DNA of 64,000 nucleotides from Nissolia schottii (Eukaryota; Streptophyta; Magnoliopsida; Fabales; Fabaceae): the NCBI GenBank assembly GCA_003254905.1, contig QANU01034502.1, positions 40,927 through 104,926 of the forward strand. The letters run 5' to 3'. The translations under genes and the position numbers were made by a program. Under the pieces are notes generated by a model that worked only from the letters and a program-made list of their open reading frames with translations, was not told the DNA's origin and did not search any database. Below are positions 46,558 to 56,520 of the stretch, one piece after another. Numbering within the stretch: the stretch's first letter is position 1; every line of letters begins with the position of its first letter.

Positions 46558-47149
46558 TTAAAGCTTTGAAATAGCATACGTAGGCAAATTGTTGAACTTT
46601 TGGGAAGCTCCAAATCTTCCCATCCTCCTTCATCAAGCTTAGAGAAGTAACGGTGAACGTCTCTATCACTCACAAGCTCCAATCTGGAAGGCTGCCACTA
46701 ACAAAGACATCGCCATAAACAAGAGAACCAATGAATTATAATTTTCAATAAGGAAAGAACTTCGATCAAGTTTCATACATCCATTTCAACTAATTCTACA
46801 ATCAAATAATGACGTTATATTTTGTATTTATAAGTTACTTATCTAAAAAAAGTTCTCCACATGACTTTATTTGAATGGAAAAATGGATGTAATGGATATA
46901 AAGAACTTAATGTAGGCCTCATCCTTACAACAATACTAACAAGGCAAAAATTATCATTTTGCTTCCCTACATTTATCTTATCTAAATAAAAGATACCTAT
47001 GTTAGAGTCAGAACAAACAAAAATAAATAAAATAAAACAAAAAAGTGCTCCTAAATAAGAAAAAGATACCTGGGGCTTACTATATGTTGCTATCAGGTAA
47101 TTCAATTTATATTCAGTCTCAAAAAATTTTGCACCTGTCCTCCAGTCAC
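46558..47149 (-). pseudogene. Duplicated CHY1-like gene fragment
   Basis: Two exons of a 3-hydroxyisobutyryl-CoA hydrolase are present. 47149-47070 reads GDWRTGAKFFETEYKLNYL with IATYSKPQ before a GTATCT donor; it corresponds to an N-terminal-half exon of Arabidopsis CHY1. 46697-46558 is a copy of the last exon at 57377-57237, beginning PSRLELVSDRDV, with one base deleted near the codons for LPK so that the natural end is out of frame. All exons that should lie between are missing. The last-exon part and its flank belong to the 2.6-kb duplication that includes the hAT element. Confidence 0.82.
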
Positions 47150-47159
47150 CTATTTCATA

Positions 47160-48640
47160 AATGGGAGATAAAAATTATATATTTGCATTGAAATTAAATC
47201 ATACATTTGAAAGCTTGTGCATAAAAATTTATTGAACACTCCTCACAAAATCACTACCTGATATTTATTGGTATATCAATGAAAGAGAGATTTGAACCTA
47301 TGTCACGCAAACTACGTTATTCCCTCGTCAAAAGCGTATTCTTAGTGGCTTTGGATTAAGGAGCTTTGGATTAGGCATGTCTTAGTCCAATATGAAACAA
47401 GTAACTCCACCGCTAAATGTTAATTCCCATAGTCACAATAATTCTAATTCTAATGAGGTATAAAGCTTGACTCTTGTTTCTTTCAGTCTCTCTCTTTAAT
47501 TTGGAGTTGGTGGGATTTAAAATCAAAACTTTTATGAGAACAAGAAGCAAAATTTCCTGCAGAAGAAAGGGAAGAAAAAAAAAAAAAACCAGCACAAAAT
47601 AAAATCATAATAAAATATCAAACCATGCTAAATTAGATTTTTGAGAGTGGGTTAGCATAGTAATGAAATCAAATGGTCTTATGTTATGTCTACAATGTTA
47701 TGGCAGGCTTAGAGCTATCACAAGTTCATACTACTGAGGAGCCTGGGGGCAATGCTAGTCAATGAAATTGAGTTCTTGTTTGTTTTTATTTTCCGACTTC
47801 TCTTTATACTTTCCCTTACATTCAGTTTTCCTTTTCTTTTCTTTAGATTATTGGCATTAATTTCTTGTGCCAAACAATGTTCATGGAGTAGAAGAGAGCA
47901 CGGTGAAAGATTAAGAGATCATCATATCACAATTTCCATTTTTCAAACAATTCATATTAACAAATTGATGCAAACTGCATAAAGGCTTGTAGCATCATGT
48001 AATGTTCTATACTTAGAATTAGAGAAACTAAACCTGTAGTTAAGAAGACAACACCACCAATAACAAACACCAAAACAACAAACCAGGTTTGACAAATAGT
48101 AGCTTTCAACATGCTTTTGAACTGAAACAATGCAAAAATCAAAATGAACATCGTGCAGGTGACATCAAGGAAAATATCAGCAACAATTACACCTAACTCC
48201 TAAGACAGCTGCTCAGATGGTGCAACTAAATATGCATTTGTTTTTATCTCTTTTCCCTTGTTGAGAAAGAATACAAGAAATGTACAGGAAAATTAAAAAG
48301 AGGGATTTGTTGCTAACTTCTATTATTCAGGACAAATGGAGTTAAGTATAAGAGATTAAAGCATTCCAAATGATTGTGACTATTTCGGCTTGGATTGTTC
48401 TATGATAAAAGTAGATAACAAGATATCTCCACAACCCAAAATGATCACAACAATCCAGACACAGAAATGCTATACAATGAGCAATGACTAAGAAAATATT
48501 GCAAGAGTGGCTAAAGCATAATAAAGTATCATAGTCATGCCAAGAACCAAAATAATCAATCAACGGAATTGACACAAGACCAGAATGAATATAACAAAAC
48601 ATAAATTTACAAAACTTTCGTACCAATAAAACAAATTCAG
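47160..48640. other. Intergenic, nothing firmly recognised
   Basis: This stretch separates the CHY1-like fragment from the PPR tail copy. Several short frames exist on both strands but none resembles a known family. It could include further introns of the CHY1-like relic. Confidence 0.35.
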
Positions 48641-48677
48641 CCTTTTTTTGTGTAACTAGAAAGCATCTCACCTGCTT

Positions 48678-48872
48678 TTACCCTTTTAATAGGCCTCTAG
48701 CAACCATTTCATGGAGAAGTTTCTCTGCTTTATCATTTTCATCTTTTTCAAACAGAGCACGAGCAATAATTTCAAAAGTTACAGCATTAGGTAAGCAACC
48801 ATTGTCTTCCATTTGTGACTTCAAGGCCAATGCTTCATCAATATATCCCTCTTTACAAAGGCCATTGATCAT
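48678..48872 (-). pseudogene. Detached copy of the PPR gene's 3' end
   Basis: The 64-residue frame starting MINGLCKEGYIDEALALKSQ is nearly identical to the last 64 residues of the PPR gene at 49568, ending ARGLLKG in place of ARGLLQG. Similarity continues about 80 bases past the stop and ends abruptly at 48873, inside a PPR repeat. This is a duplicated 3' tail 895 bases downstream of its source, without the rest of the gene. It could be spliced to the upstream gene as an alternative end, but nothing shows that. Confidence 0.85.
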
Positions 48873-49567
48873 AACACTATTCAGTAATTATTCTCATTTA
48901 TTCTAAATAAAGACATGAACAGCTCAATCACTCTTGCATAAAGATTGAAACTTAAAACTGCTAATTATTTTGCAAGCAACGACTAGTACATCATAAGCAG
49001 GTGACACACAATGCTAGTCAAGGGCTATAGGATCAACCTGTGGCATTGACTAAACAACAATGTTTGAAGTTTGAACCTGATAATTTCAGAGGTGGAAAGA
49101 CATAGTCAAGGGCTATAGGGTCAACCTATGGCATCCTAGAATTTGTTTCACAGCTTTGGGAATAGAAACTTCAAATCCAAAACGGTAAAAGGGTGAAAAA
49201 GGTTGGAGTGGACAGAAAAACTAGAGCAGAAATACCTTTGACCAAACACAAAATCTTGGAAAGGAAAGAGAATTAAAACGGATTCAACACAATGAAGGCG
49301 AAAACAATATCAAACCAAAAGTATCAACGGTTAGATTTCTTGCTATAAAAAATTCCAACTAAATAAAACCATTAACAATAAATTGACTGAAGTTTAATCG
49401 AAAAGTATCATCTTACAAGGCGCAATGGCAACCCAGTTCCAATATAAATCAGTAATGGACAAAAGATCAAAATAAATACATAACAAGCACAAATGTAGAA
49501 AACTTTTTGACCATCAGTACAAACTCTACCTTTTGCGATGTGCAACTGGAAAGCATCTCACCTACTT

Positions 49568-51706
49568 TCACCCCTGTAATAGGCCTCTAGCAACCATTTC
49601 ACGAAGAAGTTTCTCTGCTTTATCATTTTCATCTTTTTCAAAAAGAGCACGAATAATAGTTTCAAAAGTTACAACATTGGGTGAGCAATCATTGTCTTCC
49701 ATTTGTGACTTCAAGGCCAATGCTTCATCAATATATCCCTCTTTACAAAGGCCATTGATCATAACATTATATGTGTAAACGTCTGGTTTCCAACCTTTCA
49801 TCAAAAGATCCTGAAAAACCTCTTGTGCAATCTTAAGCCTTCCGCCCTTGCATAGCCCATCAATGAGTATATTGTACGTGTTAATAGTTGGATGAATTCC
49901 TTGGTCTTTAATTTTTGTGAACAGTGCAATTGCCTTGTCCAGTTGATGGTTTTTGCATAAAGCATCTAAGAAGGAATTGTAAGTGATTACATTAGTAGGT
50001 TGACCTCTTTTACGCATCTCATTGACAAGCTTCCAAGCACAAGTAATTCTCCCTAATTTGCACATCCCATCGATAAGAGTATTGTAAGTTACAACGGTAG
50101 GAGTCACATCTTTGCAACTCATGTCTTTGAAGAGTTTCATGGCTTCATCCACCATTTTAATCTTACATAATCCATTAATCATGATATTGTAGCTGTGAAC
50201 GTCAGGAGTCACTCGTCTTGAGGCCATAGTGTTGAATACATATTTAGCCTTGTTTACTTCATTAACTAAGCAATACCCGTCCATTAGACTATTGTAAGTA
50301 ACAACATTTGGTTCAACACCATCTTTAATCATCATAGCTAACAAAATTTTAACTTGTTTGACATTTCCTTCCTTGCAAAATCCATTGATTAAAGTGTTAT
50401 ACGTATGAACATCTGGACTAATCTTGTTCAACACCATCTCATTCAACAAATCAATTGCTTCCTTCAAAAGACCCACAAGACACAATCCATAGATTAGAGT
50501 ATTGTAAGTAACAACATTTGGTTCAACACCATCTTTAATCATCACAGCTAACAAAATTTTAACTTCTATGACATTTCCTTCCTTGCAAAATCCATCAATT
50601 AAAGTGTTATACGTATGAACATCTGGACTAATCTTGTTCAACACCATCTCATTCAACAAATCAATTGCTTCCTTCAAAAGACCCACAAGACACAATCCAT
50701 AGATTAGAGTATTGTAAGTAACAACATTTGGTTCAACACCATCTTTAATCATCACAGCTAACAAAATTTTAACTTCTATGACATTTCCTTCCTTGCAAAA
50801 TCCATCAATTAAAGTGTTATACGTATGAACATCTGGACTAATCTTGTTCAACACCATCTCATTCAACAAATCAATTGCTTCCTTCAAAAGACCCACAAGA
50901 CACAATCCATAGATTAGAGTAGTGTAAGTCACAACATTAGGAGAGATTCCCCTGCCAACCATTTCGGAATATAAACCATATGCCTCTGTTATAAGTTTAT
51001 CTTTACACATGCTATCAATGATTGTGCTGTAAATGACCACGTTAGGCATAACCCCTAGTCCTTGGATCTTTCTCAGCACCAGAATGGCAGCTTCTGTCCG
51101 TCCTATTTGACATAGGCCCTTGATCAAGGTGCCATAACTAACTTCGTCCAACTGAAACCCTTGAGCTACAACCCTATCATGAAAGTGCAGTGCTTTCTCG
51201 ACCTCGCCATTGAGACAGAGACCTTTCATGAGTGTTGTCAGGGTTATGGCATCTGGCTGATAACCCATCTTGAGAATCTTTGAGAATGCAGAGAAAGCCA
51301 AAGCCACTTGACCCATGTGGCAGTAACAATTGATCAAGATGTTTAGAGTGACGATGCCTGGCGTAATTCCCCTGAGCTCCAATTGCTTGGAAAGGGAAAT
51401 AGCAGTGGGGGAATGCTTCATCTTCGCAAGGGACCCTAGAATCTTGTTAAATTCGACAATGGGCGGCGTGCGATGCATATAGAGCATGCGATGGAAGGAA
51501 GCAACGGCATCGTCAGCGTTGTGAAAGGGAGAAGATCTCGAAGCTTGGGGATGGTTAGGGTTTAGGGAATGAGAGGATAGGATCCTCAGAGTGAGATAGA
51601 GAAAGGAAGAGGGTTTGGGGATTGGAATTGAAATTGAAATCGGAAGCAAAGAAGGAAGTTTTGAGAGGGAAAGAGCAGCATACCTATTATGGCTCCACAA
51701 TGACAT
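49568..51706 (-). CDS. P-class pentatricopeptide repeat protein, Rf-like
   Basis: A single uninterrupted frame of 712 residues. The first ~60 residues are rich in Ser, Leu and Arg with few acids, as in a mitochondrial (or plastid) targeting peptide. From about residue 83 to the end lie some 17-18 degenerate 35-residue PPR motifs of the P type, recognisable by repeated VVTYNTLIDGLCKxG and PDVHTYN. No E, DYW or SMR domain follows. Such proteins bind organellar RNA one base per repeat; the run of near-identical repeats is typical of the restorer-of-fertility-like clade. Three 70-residue double motifs are nearly identical, and the DNA unit of 210 bases is repeated without visible difference. The gene is intronless within the coding region and looks functional. 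A partial copy of its 3' end lies at 48678-48872. Confidence 0.93.
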   Translation of the reverse strand: MSLWSHNRYAALSLSKLPSLLPISISIPIPKPSSFLYLTLRILSSHSLNPNHPQASRSSPFHNADDAVASFHRMLYMHRTPPIVEFNKILGSLAKMKHSPTAISLSKQLELRGITPGIVTLNILINCYCHMGQVALAFSAFSKILKMGYQPDAITLTTLMKGLCLNGEVEKALHFHDRVVAQGFQLDEVSYGTLIKGLCQIGRTEAAILVLRKIQGLGVMPNVVIYSTIIDSMCKDKLITEAYGLYSEMVGRGISPNVVTYTTLIYGLCLVGLLKEAIDLLNEMVLNKISPDVHTYNTLIDGFCKEGNVIEVKILLAVMIKDGVEPNVVTYNTLIYGLCLVGLLKEAIDLLNEMVLNKISPDVHTYNTLIDGFCKEGNVIEVKILLAVMIKDGVEPNVVTYNTLIYGLCLVGLLKEAIDLLNEMVLNKISPDVHTYNTLINGFCKEGNVKQVKILLAMMIKDGVEPNVVTYNSLMDGYCLVNEVNKAKYVFNTMASRRVTPDVHSYNIMINGLCKIKMVDEAMKLFKDMSCKDVTPTVVTYNTLIDGMCKLGRITCAWKLVNEMRKRGQPTNVITYNSFLDALCKNHQLDKAIALFTKIKDQGIHPTINTYNILIDGLCKGGRLKIAQEVFQDLLMKGWKPDVYTYNVMINGLCKEGYIDEALALKSQMEDNDCSPNVVTFETIIRALFEKDENDKAEKLLREMVARGLLQG
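50290..50920 (-). repeat. Three 210-bp tandem units within the PPR gene
   Basis: Landmark ACGTATGAACATCTGGACTA occurs at 50401, 50611 and 50821. Bases 50401-50710 and 50611-50920 are identical on inspection. The oldest unit (50290-50400 side) has a few differences (for example CATTGATT for CATCAATT). Each unit encodes exactly two PPR motifs, so the frame is kept. Confidence 0.93.
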
Positions 51707-53590
51707 GGTTGCTCGTTGCTTAAGGATTGTCTCTTCCCCGCTTCCTCACCTCTGCGACAAGAACCAGTGGACGCGGTTTTGAGAAAAGATGTGATGAGTA
51801 GAAAGAAGCAAAGAAGTTCGGGCTTTCAAGGTAAAGAAAAGAATCAAGGGGGAACAATGAGGTAGGTATGAGATCTTGGAGAGGGAGCAGCGGATTAAGA
51901 AGCAAAAGGATAACCGTGAAGGAAATAAGATTTATGTAAGATAATAACTAGGTTTATGTAAATTTTGAAATAAGATCATTTAAAACATTATAAATATAAA
52001 GTACGTACAGTAAGCAAGGTTGATATACCTCTTCTGCGTATATGCAACGTTCCGGGTTTGAATATCGTATTTCATATTTTATAAATTTACACTCCATATT
52101 TTTGTTATTAGGCTGGCCTAGCAGTCTTAAGCTAGTCTGGATCTGGTTTCTTTAGATGAATAGACTTTCTCCATGAGGTAAATACTTTTTCCGTGTCTAT
52201 TTTTGATAATTTTAAGAATTATATTCGTCAAAATTTCTTATCATTTCATAATTTGATATAACATATTGATGTGTTATATGAGGTAATGTGATAAATTAAT
52301 ACTTTTTAATAAGATATTTATAAGGAGGTGCATCATAAGTTCAAGTTGTCCGGACATTTCTAAACCTCTTACAAGTTGACTATTTCAATAATTTGACTAA
52401 TAAAAATTTATTACAATCATTAAATACAAACCAATTTAGTGGGAGGGGGTATTTACCCCATGGAACATGTGAAAAACCATTACAATAAAGGGTGATCACG
52501 AATCGCTACATATATTCAATTAGTGTTGTATGATATGATTATATTTTCATATAAAATAATTAAAAAACATGTTTAAGATAATCGTTTATACAAGGAAAAA
52601 AAATTACTTGATAGGCATGAATTCAAACTCGATGGACTGACATGTGATTTGTCAACAATAAAGGTTGTTATAGTATTATATTATATGCAACAAACACACT
52701 TGTACAACTGTGGTGACTAATTATGGTTTGATTAAGAGCTGAGGTGTATGGCTTATTTAGCGTGAAACACCACATTACTCATATTTTATTTATAATTAAA
52801 TAATAAAATTTAGGAAGCACTAACTTGTGAGACACAACATGACACGTGACACTAATTTTAAAATTTGATAAAACACAAATATGACATATATATACATATA
52901 AAATTTAAGACTTGTTATAATGTAGTGATATTTTCATTAATGTCCAATTATCAATTTTCAATGTTTTCATTCCCCTTTCAAAATATAATGAACATTTTAG
53001 ATAATTTTCTGTGTCAATACTTATTAATTTTCTAATGATTCATATTATTGTAAATTATTTAGTATTTAAATATTTTTTGCTCAGATATGACTAAGACAAC
53101 CAAAAACTTTGAAGTATAGCTTGAACAAGTTGGACATTGAATGTTATATTTAAACACTATCGAATACGTGCAACCTATGTATTAGACAAGTCTCTTCATG
53201 TATCAATGTCCACAATGTGTTCGACATGTAAATACAATAGTCTCACAAAGTGTTTGTACTTCCTTAAATAAGATTTTCATTGAGCCAACATTCTTATTAA
53301 GATCTCATCCAATGATAAATAAAATGTAAGTTAACACAATATCTCACACCGAAGGAGTATAAATAACTTTTTTTTTATGGCTTAATAGAGAAAAAGTATC
53401 TTTCCCACAAAATATTCAAGGTTTGTGTATCATTTGAACATTTTCTATTTTTTTTTTTTACCAAATCCTATGGTTCCACAGTTTGCCCAGAGAATTAAAC
53501 ACAAGCGCACATTATGCAACTCTATAACTCCACCTCCCTACAATTGCACTGATATAGTAATACTAAACTGGAATTCTCATATCATTTTTT
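51707..53590. other. Upstream region of the PPR gene, then intergenic
   Basis: The first 200-250 bases are relatively rich in G+C and purine-rich on the plus strand, as expected of the 5' leader of a minus-strand gene. From about 51950 the sequence is AT-rich with no supported gene or complete repeat. Confidence 0.4.
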
Positions 53591-54318
53591 TTCTTAAATA
53601 ATATTGTACAAAATCCGATCCGGCCCGAAGCATTTGGACTGAATTGGGTCCGATTTTAATTAAACTCGATTTTAGATAGCTTTAAAAAAAACTCAATTTT
53701 AATTTATACGGGGTTCAAGTTTAGACTTGAGTCACCCGACCCGACCTGCATAAACTGTTATACTATGCATTTCTTTCCTTCCCATCCCGTAGCCTAGCCC
53801 ATTTTTACTCTCACTCTCATTCTCACCTACCAACCCAAATATTAAAAAACTCTAACACATTTTATCCCTTTCAACTCTCACAGTCTCACTCTTACCCATT
53901 TTCTCAATTTTTCACCTCACCCACACCTCTCAGTTCTCTCTCACCCTTACCTCTCACTCTTAGTCTCTCACAGACTCATCTCTCGTTTCTCACCCTCACC
54001 TCACGCCTTACGACCTCATCTCTTTGTTCTCACCCTCACCTCACTCTGCCCCGCTGGCCTTCGCTACGCCCTCCTCTTCACTGCCCTCTCACTGTGCTCT
54101 CGGTCTTCGTCGTTGTTCTCCGTCGCTATGCTGTCTCCGTTGCTATGCTCTCTGTCTCCGTCTGTGCTCTCTGTCACTGTTGGCCGTCACGGTGCTCTCT
54201 ATGACTTCCTCTCTGTCTCCGTCACTGTGAGTGTTGCTGCTCTCTGTATCTGTGCTCTCTTTTTTTCTATTTTGTATTATATTCTTGATTTTTAGATATA
54301 CTTCAAAGTTCAAAACAA

Positions 54319-56520
54319 ATGGTAGAGGAAGTGTCATCTGGTTTAGGCACGGGGACTGAAATTCAAACTCCAATTGCAGGTATTCTTACCAACGCAAATC
54401 CTTCTGCAATAGAGTTTGTTACACCAGTAATAAATGTGAAATATGAGGTTGAGGGAGAGGGAAGTAATAACACAAGGTCAATTGCTTTGAAAATTTTCAC
54501 CAAACTTCCTTCGCAAGAGACTAAAGGGAAACCTAGGGCCAAATGTAACCATTGTCATGTTACTATTAGTTGTGAAGCTACCAAACATGGCACAAATTCT
54601 ATGTTAAAACATCTTTAAAAAAAACACAATTGGAAATATTCTAAAACGGGGAAAGAAGAAACACTTCATGGATATATGCCAAAGATTGGAGAAGATGATG
54701 AAGAACCTATGAAAACTTCTCTTAGTTATAACTTGGAGTATTGTAGAAAGGCAGTGTGATATGTGATGAAATGCCATTTAGGGTTGTTAACGGGCGAGGA
54801 TTCGTAGGATGTTGAACTAGTTAGAGCCAAGATTTACTATTCCATCTAGGGTAACAATTTCAAGAGATTGTTATCGATTGTTTTTAGATGAAAAGAAAAA
54901 GCTTAAGGCTTGGTTTATGAAGTCATGTGTTCGTGTTTATTTGACAATAGATTGTTGGACATCAAACCAAAATTTATCCTACTTGAGTTCGACAGCACAT
55001 TTCATTGATGAAGAATGTAGATTGCAAAAAAGAATTATCAACTTTCGCTTAATTAAGAACCACAAGAGTGAAACCATTGGAGGAGAAATTGAGGGATGTT
55101 TGAGAGAATTGAGAATTGACAATGTTTTCACAATTATAGTAGATAATGCAACCTCAAATGATGGGGCTATTTCATATCTTCGAGAGAAATTAGATGCTAG
55201 AGGTGGGCTAGTGTGTGGTGAAAAATACTTACAAATGAGGTGTTGTGCTCATATCTTGAATTTAATTGTAAATTATGGTCTTAAGGAACACCAATCTTCC
55301 ATTGAAAGCATTAGGAATGTTGTTCGATATGTTAAATCATCTCCACAAAGAATCAAAAAATTCAAAGAATGCATTGAGGTTGAAATGATTAAGTCTCAAA
55401 GTCTTGTGTGTTTGGATGTTCCAACTAGGTGGAATTCTACCTACATTATGTTAGAACATGCTGAAAATTTTGAATAGACATTTGACAGACTTTATGATCA
55501 AGAATCAGATTTTAGGAAATGGTTTGAGGAAGGTGAAAATGAAAAAAAAAAAGTGTGGGTCCACCTACAAGTTTTGATTGGGAACATAATAGGATATTTG
55601 TTCAGTTTTTCAAACTTTTCCATGAGGCTACTTTGTGTTTCTCTGTTTCTTTGCATGTTACTTCAAATATATGTTTTCATGAAATTGCATCAATACTTTA
55701 TGAGTTGATCTCATGGAGTCAAAACCAACTTCATCTTTTGGGGACTATAGCTTGTTCTATGAGAGCCAAGTATGAAAAATACTGGGGAAATATTGAAAAG
55801 ATTAATCTGCTATTGTCAGTTGCTATTGTCTTGGACCTTCGCTACAAACTTGATTGAAAAGATTAATCTATTGTTGTTAGTTGCTATTGTCTTGGACCCC
55901 TAGTACAAACTTGATAATATTTCTTGGGCTTTAGAGAATATATGACAAGAAGCTGGCTCCTAGCATGTCCATTTTAGTTAAAGACACCTTGAATTCGTTG
56001 TATAATTTTAATTCAAAAGGTGTTTCTGATTATAAGGATAGTGAAAATGGTGGGGATTCATCTAAGGGAATTGTTTTGAATGAGAGTAAGGGGCTTTTTT
56101 GTTTTCAAAGGTGTTTTTGAAAATCGAGTAAGCACATGGAAAAAACAAAAAAGGGCTAAAGCACATTTGGACAGTGCGTCAGAGCTTGAGAGGTATTTGT
56201 CAAAGGATACTGTGGATGACAATGCTGATGATGATGATGAAACTTTTAACATACTGAATTGGTGGAAGACAAATTCTTCAAAGTATAGGATCCTTTCTCT
56301 CATAGCTCGTGATGTATTGGGTGTTCCCATTTCTATCGCTGCATCTAAGTCTTGCTTTAGTACGGGTGGACATGTACTTGATGTTTATCGCAGCTCTTTG
56401 TCCCCTAAAATGGTTGAAACTCTTATTTGCACTCAAAATTGGTTATTCCCTACTAAAGTCACACTTGATGATCAAGATTTTGATCAATTTGATAGCACCA
56501 AGAAGATTGTCAACGGTTAG
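54319..56520 (+). pseudogene. hAT transposase, broken by stops and frameshifts
   Basis: Parts in order: 54319-54618 contains the BED-type zinc finger (CNHCHVTISCEATKHGTNSM, with a final LKHL); 54878-55477 holds the RNase H-like core with LTIDCWTSNQNLSYL, IIVDNATSNDGAISYL, CCAHILNLIV and DVPTRWNSTY; 55555-55857 continues it; 56135-56520 holds the dimerisation domain (DETFNILNWWKTNSSKYRIL, SLIARDVLGVPIS). At least a stop near 54617, one after NFE near 55476, and one near 55855 break the frame. A 61-bp tandem duplication (55795-55855 and 55856-55916) adds to the damage. It is related to RICESLEEPER/DAYSLEEPER-type and other plant hAT proteins but is not expected to be functional. Confidence 0.85.
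55795..55916. repeat. 61-bp tandem duplication in the hAT transposase
   Basis: GAAAAGATTAATCTGCTATT and the following text to 55855 is repeated from 55856 with several substitutions. The duplication is absent from hAT copy 2, where the same place has a C run. Confidence 0.88.

Noticed and set aside
46466-46669. Minus-strand 67-residue frame starting MIETFTV
   Set aside because: It is an out-of-frame reading of the CHY1-like last-exon copy; the homologous frame begins PSRLELVSDRDV and is broken by a 1-base deletion.
47752-47982. Plus-strand hydrophobic 76-residue frame
   Set aside because: It has no similarity I recognise, a T-rich composition that gives Phe/Leu by chance, and no partner features.
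52010-52140. Possible tRNA-derived SINE (text GTTCCGGGTTTGAATATCG resembling a B box)
   Set aside because: No convincing A box, poly-A/T tail or target duplication was found nearby.
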